64,000 nt of DNA from positions 124,001-188,000 of the forward strand of contig NZ_JBIGHW010000008.1 of assembly GCF_043555875.1 (NCBI RefSeq). The letters are read 5' to 3'. A program made the translations under genes and the position numbers. This document shows, piece by piece, positions 35,875 to 46,500 of the stretch. The notes under the pieces are model-generated. The model was given only the letters and a program-made list of their open reading frames with translations. It did no database searches and had not been told where the DNA came from. The DNA comes from Pelomonas margarita (GTDB lineage: Bacteria > Pseudomonadota > Gammaproteobacteria > Burkholderiales > Burkholderiaceae_C). Within the stretch, counting starts at the first letter, position 1, and each line of letters opens with the position of its first letter.

Positions 35875-37584
35875 TCACGGAGCCCCGTAGAGTTCAGCGA
35901 CGCGAGTGATGAACTCGTCGATGAAGATCTGCATGTCCGACGTCGCGTTCTTGATCTGCGACGCCAGCCAGTTGTAGCCAAACAGCGCGGGGATCGCGAC
36001 GCCCAGGCCCGCCACCGTGGCCAGCAGCGCGGCCGCAATGCCCGGTGCGATCGCGTTCACGTTCACGTCGCCCGCGGCCGCGATGGCGGCAAAGGTGATC
36101 ATCACGCCCACCACCGTGCCCAGCAGCCCGAGGAAGGGGCCGCCCGAGATCGCGATGGTCAGCAGCACCATGCCCGAGTTCAGCTGCGCGTTTTCTCGCA
36201 CGTAGTCGGCATCCACCGACGCCTTCACCGCGTCCAGCGAGGCGCCCGACAGTGGCTTGGCGCCCGCCTCACCGACCTTGCGCTTGGCCAGCTCGCGCAC
36301 ACCGGCCTGGTAGAGCCGGTAGATGGGCGAGTTCGGATGTGGGGCGTGCGCCTCCAGCTTCAGCAGCTCATCGCTGGCCTCGCGAAAGCGCAGCACGAAG
36401 CTTCGGTTGGCTTTGGCCACGCGGCTCATCAGCAGGCTCTTGGACACCATCACCCACGCCGCGATCGCGAACATCACCGCCAGGATGATGATGACCACCC
36501 AGGCGTCCACCGTCAGGTTCTTGACGAGGATGCCCATGTAGCCGTGCTCGCCGCCGCCCTCGGCTTCGGCGCTGTCCTTGGCCTCGCGGATGGACGCGAC
36601 GAGCTTGCTCTCCGCGCCCTGCGCACCGGCCGCCACGGCAAGCCAGTCCGCGCTGCGCAGCGTGGCGGCCACCTGCACCTCATCCATCAGGCCGCGGGCA
36701 CCTTCGCCCAGGCGCAGGCTGTTGCCCAGCGACGGCGTGGCCAGGTCGCTCTGGGCCACCTGGGCGCCGTTGACGAACAGCGTCGCTTTGCCCAGGCCTA
36801 GCCGCAGCGCCACCTGTGTCCAGCGCGCGGTAGGCACCTCACCGCCCGATACCTCGGCCCTGTCGGTGCGGGCTACCAGCTTGCCGCCGTTCAGACTCAG
36901 CGTCAGGCCGCCCCAGTTCAGCAGCGTCGCGCGCTGCACGTCGTCCAGCTTCACCCACAGGCTCACGGTCAACTGGTTGCCGGCATCGACCACCGGCTTG
37001 TCGGACAGCGCATACACGATGGCCTCGCCGCCGAGCTTGGCGCTGGCGGCCAGCAGGCCGTTGGGCTCGGTCGCCAGCGCGCCCTGCGGCTTGACAGCAC
37101 CCAGCTGGTCGGCGCCGGCCGGCTTGTCGCTGAAGTGCAGGGCGATGACGGTCGCGGCGTCGAAGCCCCCGGTGCCGTTCGCATCGACCTCGGCCGCCGC
37201 CTTGGCATTGCCGCCGTAGACGTAGAACAGGTTCTTGTCGCTGCCCGGCATCACGCTGGGCAGCTGCACCCACAGCACCGCCAGCTCGTTGATGCCGTCG
37301 AAGCGCTCGATGCTGAACTTCAGCGGCGTCTTATCGTCACCGGCCACCACGCGCAAGTCGCTGCCGTCTTCCTTTGCGGCGGTGAAGTCGAAGTTGCCGC
37401 TGTGCAGGCGCACGGCCACGGCCACGCCGCTGGCGGTCTCCTTCGTTTCCAGCCCCTGGGCCGAGGTGTTCAGCGTGATCTTGGCGCGCTCGCTCCAGTC
37501 GGCGTTCCACCAAGCGTGGGAGGTAGCCGGCAGCAGTGCGGCTAGGGCGAGGGCGGTGAGTGCTTTGCGCATCGTCATGGTCAT
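35875..37584 (-). CDS. DUF2341-LamG-ExbB fusion (proton channel with periplasmic lectin-like domain)
   Basis: 569 residues from ATG 37584 (ATGs at 37578 and 37572 also possible). A signal peptide and a DUF2341 domain (WWNADWSERAKITL, to about 150) are followed by a concanavalin/LamG-like domain (about 165-320). One helix at 359-380 comes next, then the ExbB/TolQ core with helices at about 471-505 and 513-540. ExbB normally lacks any large periplasmic domain; here it probably binds a sugar or the exported partner. It follows the giant FHA-like gene by 10 bp. The family combination is known in some proteobacteria, but its function is not established. Confidence 0.9.
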   Translation of the reverse strand: MTMTMRKALTALALAALLPATSHAWWNADWSERAKITLNTSAQGLETKETASGVAVAVRLHSGNFDFTAAKEDGSDLRVVAGDDKTPLKFSIERFDGINELAVLWVQLPSVMPGSDKNLFYVYGGNAKAAAEVDANGTGGFDAATVIALHFSDKPAGADQLGAVKPQGALATEPNGLLAASAKLGGEAIVYALSDKPVVDAGNQLTVSLWVKLDDVQRATLLNWGGLTLSLNGGKLVARTDRAEVSGGEVPTARWTQVALRLGLGKATLFVNGAQVAQSDLATPSLGNSLRLGEGARGLMDEVQVAATLRSADWLAVAAGAQGAESKLVASIREAKDSAEAEGGGEHGYMGILVKNLTVDAWVVIIILAVMFAIAAWVMVSKSLLMSRVAKANRSFVLRFREASDELLKLEAHAPHPNSPIYRLYQAGVRELAKRKVGEAGAKPLSGASLDAVKASVDADYVRENAQLNSGMVLLTIAISGGPFLGLLGTVVGVMITFAAIAAAGDVNVNAIAPGIAAALLATVAGLGVAIPALFGYNWLASQIKNATSDMQIFIDEFITRVAELYGAP

Positions 37585-37594
37585 CTTTCGGGAA

Positions 37595-40500
37595 TCAGGA
37601 GGAGCCGAAGCCCAGGAACTCCAGCAGCAGGTTTCGCCGGCGGCGGCGGCGCTCGTCCTTGTCCTTGTCGGCGTCGGCTGCAGCGGCGGCCTGGGCGGCA
37701 CCAGTCGGGGTCGTCGGTACGGTGATGGGCACGGTGACGGCCACCTCGGCCGTCGCGCCCGTGCGGGCGCCGGTCACCTGGATGTCGTTCGCGTTCACCA
37801 GCCGCTCCGCGCCCAGGAAGGCATTGCCCTTGGAGCGGATGCCGGCCTCGCCGGCGTTGATCTCGCCGGTGGGGGCCTGCAGGTCCAGGTCGTTGCCGGC
37901 AGACAGCACGGCGATGCCGGAGCCGCTGAACGAGCCCGAGGTGTCGAACACCAGGTTGCCGTTGGCGTCCAGGCGCAGCACGGGCGCCGGGGCGCCGGTC
38001 ACCGTCTTGGCGCCTCGTCCCGCGTCGATGTTGCCGGCCGACGACCACATCAGCAGGTTGCCCTGGCCGATGGTGAACACGCGCGACTGGTTCACGTCGA
38101 AGTTCTGCGCCACCACCGCCGACACGTCGCCGCCGTTGACGGTGACGATGCCCAGCTCCGTGGCCGCCTTGCTGCCGGCGCTCACCTCGCCGGCGTTCAC
38201 GCCGCCGCCCGGGTTGAGCAGCGTGATGTCTGCGCTCTGCAGCGTCTTGATCTGGCTGGTGGGCATGCGTACCTGGGCGGCCGGGCGGGCCGCCAGCGTG
38301 CCGGCGTCCGCCACCGGGAACAGCAGGTTGATGGCCTGATAGCCACTCGCATAGGCCGCCCAGCGTTCGTCACCCGCCAGCACCGCGGCGGCGCGACCGG
38401 CGCGCTTGAGCTCTCCCATCAGCACGCGGTTCAGCCACGGGATCTGGCGCTCCAGCGGCAGCGCCTCGAAGCGGCGCAGCGTGTCAGCGGCGTCACTGCC
38501 GCGCTGGCCGCTCATCAAGGCCACGTAGTCGCCCAGCTTGGCCATGTCGGCCGTGGCGGCCAGTTGCGCCAGTGCGGAGCTGCGCTGTGCAAGCGGCTGC
38601 GTGGCGAGCGTGGCCATCAGCACGCGGCTGACCAGCAGCGACTGCTGCGCGCTGCTCAAGGCCGGGGCCTGGGCCAGCGCCGCCGCATCGCTCAGGGCCG
38701 ACCACGCCGGCTCCAGCAGGCTGGTCTGCTTTGCGAGTGCCTCGGTGACCTTGGCGTCGTCGATGGGTAGGCCCATCAGCGCTGCCTGGCGCAGGCGCTG
38801 CTCGGCCGCATCCGGCCGTGCCGGCTGTGCGCGCACCTGCTCTGCCAGCAGCCGGTCCAGCGCCTCGTTGCCCAGGCGCTGGCGCAGCAGCGCCAGCTGT
38901 TCGCCTGGCGTGGCAGCGTTGAACGCGGCCGCCGTGCCTGTGCCGCCCAGCAGCACCCAGGCCTGGCCCAGCTTGCCTGCCAGGCCCGATGCGCCCAACA
39001 CCTGGAAGCCGGCGGCGCTGGCCCGGGCGTAGTCCTCGCCGTCGGCGCTTAGGCCGGCCACCACGGTGACGCGCGCGCCGCCCTCGGGCAGCAGCGCGCT
39101 GTTGGACAGGTTGCCGCGCGACACGATGCCGGTGCTGGTGGACAGGTCCACATCGCGACCGGCGAGCACCAGCAGGTCGCCCGGGCCTGCCACTTCCAGC
39201 CCCAGGCCGTTGCCGAAGCGCAGGTCGCGGCCAGCCTGCAGCTGGCTCAGCTCGCTGGCCTGGCCGCTGGCCGCTGGCTGGTGCTGCACGCTGACGTTGG
39301 ATACCCGCAGGTCGCGGCCGGCCGTGGCGGCTAGTGGGCGCGTCGTGGTGACGTTGCTCAGGTCCAGGTCGCCTTGCTGCGCCAGCAGTTGCACCGGCGC
39401 GCGATTGCTGGTGTCCAGCACGGCGCGGCCGGCGTCGTCGCGGGCCAGCAGCAGGCCTTGCTGCAGCGTCTCGGTCACGCGGTTGAGTGCCTGCGTCTGA
39501 ACCTGCGTGCTGGCGGTCTGCGGCGCCGTCAGCGACTGCACGGACAGGCTGCTCAGCGTGACGCTATCGCCGGCGGCAACCCAGGTGCGGGCGGCGCTCG
39601 GGTCAGCCGCCAGGCTCCAGGTTTGCAGGCCGTTGGCGATGACGCTGCCCTGCGGCGCCAGCAGGCGCAGGTCCACTGGCACCACCTGGGCACCGGGCAG
39701 CTCGCGTACGCCCTGCCACAGTGGCTGGCTCGCGCCGGCGTACTGCACATCTCCGCCCGCGCTCTGCAGCAGCAGGCTCGCCCGACGGTCCAGCATCGGC
39801 GTCACGACGTTCTGGCCCAGCGCCTCGTTGTTGTCGTAGGTGGGGCTGGCGAAGGAGAGGTTGCGCGCGCTGGCAATCGCCAAATCGCCCGCCGCCTGCA
39901 CGCGCACAGCGCCGTCCAAGTAGAGCAGTTGCACACCGGCTTCGCGGCCGACCGGGATGCCCTCGGCGGCACGGATGGCGCCACCGGCGCGCAGGTCCAG
40001 ACCTCTCGAGCCCATGAACTGGCCGCTGACGACATCGCCGCCCGCCTGCACGCTGAGGCCGCCGCCGCCAAATTGCAGCAGCCCGGCAGGCAGGCCTGTG
40101 GCGGTGGCGCCGGTGGCGTCCAGCACCAGACCGGAGCTGATGGCGGCGGCCTGCAGCTGCTGCACCGTGCCGCCGGCCTGCACATGGATGCTGCCGCCGC
40201 CCAGCGTGGCCAGGCCTTGCGAGAAGCGGTCCTCGCGGCCGAACCAGGCCGTCGTGCCGTTGTTGTTGGCACGCCAGTACCAGTCTGTGATGTAGCGCTG
40301 ATCCTGACCCAGCGCGCTGCCCAGCACGTCGCCACCGGCCTGCACGCGGATGGCGCCACCGCGCTCGGTGAAGGGCATCAGGCCCGAGCTGCCCAGCACC
40401 GGGCCCAGCGTCTCGGCCAGCGCGTCCAGTGCCGTGGCGGGCAGCGGGTCGGCCGGGGCCGGTTCGGGCGCAGGCGTCGGCGCGGGCGCAGGTTGGGGCG

Positions 40501-43500
40501 CCGGTGCTGGTGTCGGTGTGGGCGCTGGGGCGGGCGTTGGGGCCTCGCCTGGCACTGTGGGCGCGGCCGGCGGTTGGGCATTGCCGGTCGTTGCGCCATT
40601 GCCCTCGGCGGGCACGGTGGCGTCGGTCGTGGCGTCCAGGCGGCCCGCCTGCGCGGCCGGGCTCGCCGAGGCGCTGGCCGTGGCAGTTGCAGTGGCCAGG
40701 CTGGCCACCGGCACGCCCAGCGTTGCGATGTTGGCCTTGCTGTTCAGCAGCTTCACGTCCTGACCGGCGGCGAGGGTGATGTTGCCGGTGGTGCTGCGCA
40801 GCTGCACGGCCTGGCTGTCGTGGCCGACCTCGATCGAGCCGACGCCCGTAACGGTCGCTAGCGTGTTGGCCGCGTTCAGGTCGGCGCCCGCCACGATGCG
40901 CAGGTCGCCGGCGCGGGCCGAGGTGCCTACCCATGTGTCGGCGGTCACCGGCGACTCACGCAGGCCCGTGCTCAGGGTGGCCTGCAGCTGGACGTTGCCA
41001 GCGGTGCGCAGTGTCAGTGCGGCCTCGGCGGCATGGGGCGCGGCCGCCTGCTGGGCCGCGGTGAGCGTGGGTAGCCGCCAGTCGGCGCTCAGGCGCAGGT
41101 CATTGCTGGCGCGCACCTCTACGCCGGCACGCACGCGCAGTGTGGGCAGCAGGTCGGCCTGCTCGGCGCTCAGGCGCGTGGCGATGGCTTCGGCCGTCTG
41201 CTGGCCCACGCCCATGAAGGCGTCGTTGTCCAGCAGCACGCGGCCCAGGCCGAGGTGCCCGGCCGGTGCCGGGGTGGGTGTGGGGGCTGGGGCCGGCGTG
41301 GGCGCAGGCGTGGGGCTGGGTGCCGGCGAAGGCGCGGGTGCCGGGCCGTTGGGGCCGGTAGGCGCTGGTGGCGGCTGCGTGTTGCCGGTGGTGGGGCCAT
41401 TGCCGTCGGACACGGCGCTCGCATCGGCCGTGACGGCGAGCGCGAATGCGCGGCTGCCTTGTGCGGAGGCAGGCTGCGGTGGGCTGGGCGGCTGCACGTC
41501 GCCGGTCGTCGGCCCGTTGCCGGCGGACGGGCCGGTGGGCGCCGGTGTCGGTGCGGGGGCGGGCGCAGGCAGCGGGGCCTGCGTCAGCGGTGGCAGTGGC
41601 GGCTGGGTGCCGCCGGTGGTCGGGCCATTGCCATCGGACGGCGACGTCGGTGACGGCGCAGGGCTCGGGGGCACCGGCGCGGGTGCGGGTGCGGGGGCCG
41701 GTGTTGGCGCGGGAGTCGGTGCCGGTGAGGGCACCGGCGCCGGCGTGGGTGCAGGAGCCGGCGATGGCGCGGGTGCGGGCGTGGGGGCTGGTTCGGGTGC
41801 CGGTGCTGGTGACGGGACCGGGGCTGGTGCGGGCGAAGGCACGGGTGCCGGCGTTGGCGCAGGTGTTGGCACCGGTGCGGGCGTGGGTGCCGGCTCCGGT
41901 GCAGGCGCCGGTGTTGGTGCAGGGGCGGGTACCGGTGCTGGCGTTGGTGCAGGCGTCGGAGCCACTGGCGGTGCGGGTGGCTGGGTGCCACCGGTGGTCG
42001 GGCCGTTGCCGTCGGCTGGAGGCGTGGGCGAGGGGGCAGGTGCCGGTGCCGGTGCCGGTGCCGGTGCCGGTGCCGGCACGGGTGCCGGTGCTGGAGCCGG
42101 TGCTGGAGCTGGAGCTGGAGCTGGAGCTGGAGCTGGAGCTGGAGCTGGAGCTGGAGCTGGAGCTGGAGCTGGAGCTGGAGCCGGCGCCGGGCCGGGCACC
42201 ACGGGGGGCGCCGGCGGCTGGGTGTTGCCGGTCGTGGGGCCGTTGCCGTCGGCCGGCGTCGTGGGTGCCGGGCCAGGTGCAGGCGTTGGCGCAGGTGTCG
42301 GTGCCGGGCTGGGTGCCGGCGCGGGCGAGGGCGCGGGTACTGGTGCGGGGGCCGGTGACGGCGCTGGTTCGGGCGCAGGGGCAGGTACCGGCGCAGGCGC
42401 TGGTGCCGGTGATGGCGTGGGACTCGGTGTCGGTGCGGGCGCGGGTGTCGGCGCCGGAGCGGGTATGGGGCCGGGCACCACGGGGGGCGCCGGCGGTTGG
42501 GTGTTGCCAGTCGTAGGGCCGTTGCCGTCAGCCGGCGTCGTGGGCACCGGCGCGGGCGCGGGCGGCAGCGGCGGCGCGGGCGGCTTGGTTGTGCCGGTGC
42601 TGGCGCCATTGCCGTCGGCCGGTGTGGTGGGTACCGGGCCGGGCGCCGGGGCGGGGCTGGGCGAAGGCGTCGGTGATGGCGCCGGGGTCGGCGCGGGCGT
42701 TGGTGACGGCGTGGGCGCTGGGGTTGGCACCGGTGCCGGTGTTGGCGTGGGAGCAGGTGTTGGTGCGGGTGTCGGCGCCGGTGAAGGCGATGGCGATGGC
42801 GATGGCGATGGCGATGGCGATGGCGTGGGTGCCGGAGTTGGCGCGGGCACGGGCACGGGCGCCGGGACAACACCGTCCACAAGGTCGGTGATGTTGTCGT
42901 AGCGCTTGACGGCCTCGATGTCGATGGCCGCGGCCTGCTGCACGCGGGTGCGCAGCGGGTCGATGCGAACGTCGTGCGTGTCCTCGTCGCGCTGGGCGCG
43001 CAGGGCCAGCGTGCCGCCGCCGGCGTCGATGCTGCCGCCTTGCAGGCTCAGCCGGCCTTCGGCACTGTTGAGTGCGATGCGGGGGGCGTCCAGGTCGGTG
43101 GCGGTGCCGGCGCTCTGTGCCGTCAGCTGCGCGCCGTCGGTGATGACGAGGGCGTCACGGGCGCTGAGTTGCATCTGGCCTCCGCTGTCAGCGCTGGCCA
43201 GGGCCGTGAGCTGGCCGCTGAGGCTGAGCGCGCCCGCGTCGGCGCTGATGTCCAGCGTGCGGGCGCGCAGCGCGCTGCCGGCTTTCAGCACGAGGTCGCC
43301 GCGGCGCTGGCGCAGCGTGATCTGCTGCTGGAAGGCCTGCGGCCCGGCCGCAGCGATCAGCGTGCCCAGCTTGTCGGCGCTGGGCAGCGTGGCGGCGTCC
43401 AGGTGGAGGCTGGCGAGCGTGCTGCCCTGGCCGCCGGCCTTGAGCGTGCCGCCGAGCAGCAGCTCGCCTTGTGGGGCGGCCAGGCTGAGGTGGCCGGCGT

Positions 43501-46500
43501 CGCCGCTGCCGGCGGCGCTGACGTCCAGGGTGGCGCCGCTGCCCACCGTCAGCAGGCCGTTGGCCGTGCTGAGGCTGAGGCGGCCGGCGGCGAGGTCCAC
43601 GGGCACGGCGTTGGCGCCGCTGCCCAGCGTCTGGCGGCTGCCGGCCACGCTGAGGGTGCCCCCTTTGATGCTGAGGTCGCCCTGGCTGGCCAGACTCAGC
43701 TGGCCGGCCGGCAGCAGCAGGTCGGTGTTGACGGCCATGCTGGCGGCTGACAGCGCCAGCTTGGCGGCGGTGCCGGCCGTGATGCTGGCGCTGGTGGGCT
43801 CCGCTGGCTGGCTGAGCGCGAGTGCTCCGGCCACGGTCCAGCGGCTGTCGGCGGGTGCCGTCACGCCCGCGCGGGCGCTGATGGCGGGCGTGTTGGCGCT
43901 GAGGCTGCCCTGCACCGTGAGCTGGCTGTTGCCGCCCAGTGCGATGCCTTGCGACGCCGTCAGCGTGGTGCTGGCGGCCTGCCAGGCCTGGCTGCCTTCG
44001 GCCAGGCGCAGCTGGCCGGCGGCGGTCATTGCGAGCGTGCCGGCAGCGGGCGCAGCGGCGGCCGCGGCATCAGGGCTGCGGCCGGTGGTGTTGGTGAGCA
44101 CCAGGGTCTGGGCGCTCACCGCGGCGGCGTCACCCGCGGTCTGCACGCGCAGGGCGGGGGCATCCAGCGTCAGCTGCCTTAGCGTGGTGCTGCCCAGGCT
44201 GGCGTTGCCGGCGAAATCGAGCGTGGCGTAGCTGCGCAGCAGCAGCTCATCGGCCGTGGCGAGCTGCTGGAGCAGCGGGCCGGCCAGCTGCAGGCTGCCG
44301 TCCGCGGGGCTGCCGCCCAGCTGCAGGCGCGGCGCACCCAGGCCGAAGGCGGCGGCCGTGAGCGTGGCCTGGTTGGCAATCGCGGCGCTGCCGGTGGCGT
44401 CCAGCTGCACGCGGCCGGTGCTCGCCTGCAGCGAGGCGTTACCCGCCACCTGCAGCGTGCCCGTCTTCAGCTCGGCCCCTTGGCGCGTCAGGCTGCTGCC
44501 AGCGTTGGCGCTGAGCAGCACGGCCGCGCCGTCGCCCTGCAGCGTCCACTGTGTCGCCGCCGTGGTGTCGGTGGCCTGCAGTTGTGCGCCGGCTTGGACC
44601 GCGACCGTCTCGCGCGCCGTGAGCAGCAGGTTGGCCGCAGTCAGGGCTCGCGGCGGCTTCGGTGTGCCCTCGGGCACGCTCGGGGTCGTCTCGTCGTAGA
44701 CGTTCACCGTCTGCGCGCGCACGGCCAGCGCGCCGGGCTGGCGCAGGTCGGTCGGCACGGCGCCGAGCACGAGCTTGTTGACCCCCAGCGCGTTGAGCTG
44801 CGCAATGCTGAGCCGCAGGCCTTCGGCACTGTCCGGCGCCTCGCCAACCAGGATGTCGCTGGCAGCGAAGTAGGCGCTGCCGCCCTGGCCACCGCTGCCG
44901 GCGGCCACGCGCAGCGCGCTGCGCAGGTCGGCCTGCTGAGCGGCCACCACCAGTGCGCCGGCGTCGCGGTTCAGCGCCGGGGTGGCGGTGTCGTTGCGGG
45001 TGGCGAGATCGCTGAAAAAGCCGTCGGCAGAGGCGAGGCGGATTTCGCTGTAGCGGCGCGCTTGCTTGCTGGTGAGCAGCTGCCAGGTGCTGGGCAGTGC
45101 ATCGGTGACCGTCGTGCCGGCGGTGCTGAGCCGTGCGCCGACGACGAGGCTGCCGTCATCGCGCACCTGACTCTGGCCTTGGGCCAGCACCAGCGCGCTG
45201 TCGTCGCTGCGCTTGAGCGCGATGGGGCGCACCAGTACGGCGCCGTCCAGCGCTGCATAGCGGGCGGGCAGCAATGTGTAGGTGCCGATCAGCTGCGTGC
45301 CGTCGGCCAGCGTGACGCCGGTGCTGCCGAAGTCGATGCTGCGGCCCAGCGCCGGCAGGTTGGGCAGGCTGTTGTCGGCGGCGCCGGTGCTGCGCACGCT
45401 GGGCACCAGCGCGTAGCTGCCGTTGGCGGCGCTGAAGATGTCGGTCGAGCCGCCTGGGCCGGCGACGAACTGCCAGCCCAGCAGCTGGCCGCCGCCGCTG
45501 AGATCCATGCTGGCGCCGGCGGCGCTGGTGATGGTGGGCGCCTGCAGCGTGATGGCCTTGGCCGGGGTGGCGCTGAGGATGTCGCCGGACTTGCTGCCGG
45601 GGCCGCTCCAGCGCTCGCCGTTCCAGCTGCCGAACAGCAGGCTGCGGCCACCGGCGCTGACGGAGGTCTCGCTGCCGTCCAGCAGCGCGATGCTGTCGCT
45701 GGCGTCCAGCGTGAGGCTGCCCTCGGGCGCGCGCAGCCGACCACCCTGGCGGATGCTGGCGGCCTGCAGGGTCAGGCGGCCGCCGGCGCTGAAGGGCAGG
45801 TCGGGCGCTTTGCCGTCGGCGCTGGCCGGGCTGTCGATGCTGATCTGGCGGCCGGGCGCGGCGATGACGAAGCCAGTGTCGCTGGCCGGGAAAATCTGCG
45901 CGGCGCTCAGACGCAGGTCGCCGGCCGTGTTGAGGCGGCCGTCGCCGGCCACTTCGGCACTGGGCTTTTGCAGCAGCAGGTCGCCGGCGCTGAGCAGGTT
46001 GAGCTGGCCCACGCCCTGGCTGAGCACCTTGCCGCTGACGTCCAGCCGCTGGCGGGCGGCCAGCGTGAGCGTGGCGCTGCCGGCGCTGGCAGTGAAGGCT
46101 TCCCGCTGAAGTTGGCCGAACTCCAGCGCTGTACGGCCATTGACCCAGCTCAGGTAGGTGGCCGACAGCGTGCTGCTGCTGGGCAGTGCGCTGGGCTGCA
46201 CGGCCAGCACGGGCGCGTCCAGGCGCAGCGCGCCCGCGATGTCCAGCGACGTGGCGGCGTCGATCAGCAGGCGTTCGCGCGAGGCCAGCGTCAGCTCGGT
46301 GACGCCCGATCGTGTGATCCACGGCGCGTCCACGCGGGCCACCCCGCGCAAGGTACCGGCGCTGCCCAGCGTGTCGGGCGTCAGCGTGGTGCTGAGGGAG
46401 CCGCTATCGGCGGCCAGCAGCAGGTCGCGCACGGCCGGCAGGCGAACGGTGTCGGTGAGGCCGGCCTCCAGGTTGATGCTCAGTCGGCCGCCGGCCGCGC

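Larger units (their letters stand above)
41270..42888 (-). repeat. Pro-Ala-rich low-complexity region of the adhesin gene
   Basis: About 540 codons of Pro-Ala-Pro-Thr/Ser repeats. Eight copies of a 16-residue type motif (DGNGPTTGNTQPPAPP and variants) are set between Pro linkers of varied length across this region and the later 40,560-40,640 copy. It includes perfect hexanucleotide tracts at 42102-42180 and 42786-42821. The region probably forms an extended stalk. Confidence 0.85.

Noticed and set aside
41270..42888. Regular repeats considered as a CRISPR array
   Set aside because: Units are 6 bp or in-frame protein motifs with no equal-length repeats and unique spacers.
40776..42902. Gly-Ala-rich plus-strand frame resembling PE-PGRS repeats
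   Set aside because: It is the reverse reading of the Pro-Ala stalk of the adhesin, whose minus-strand frame is continuous with signal peptide and TPS domain.
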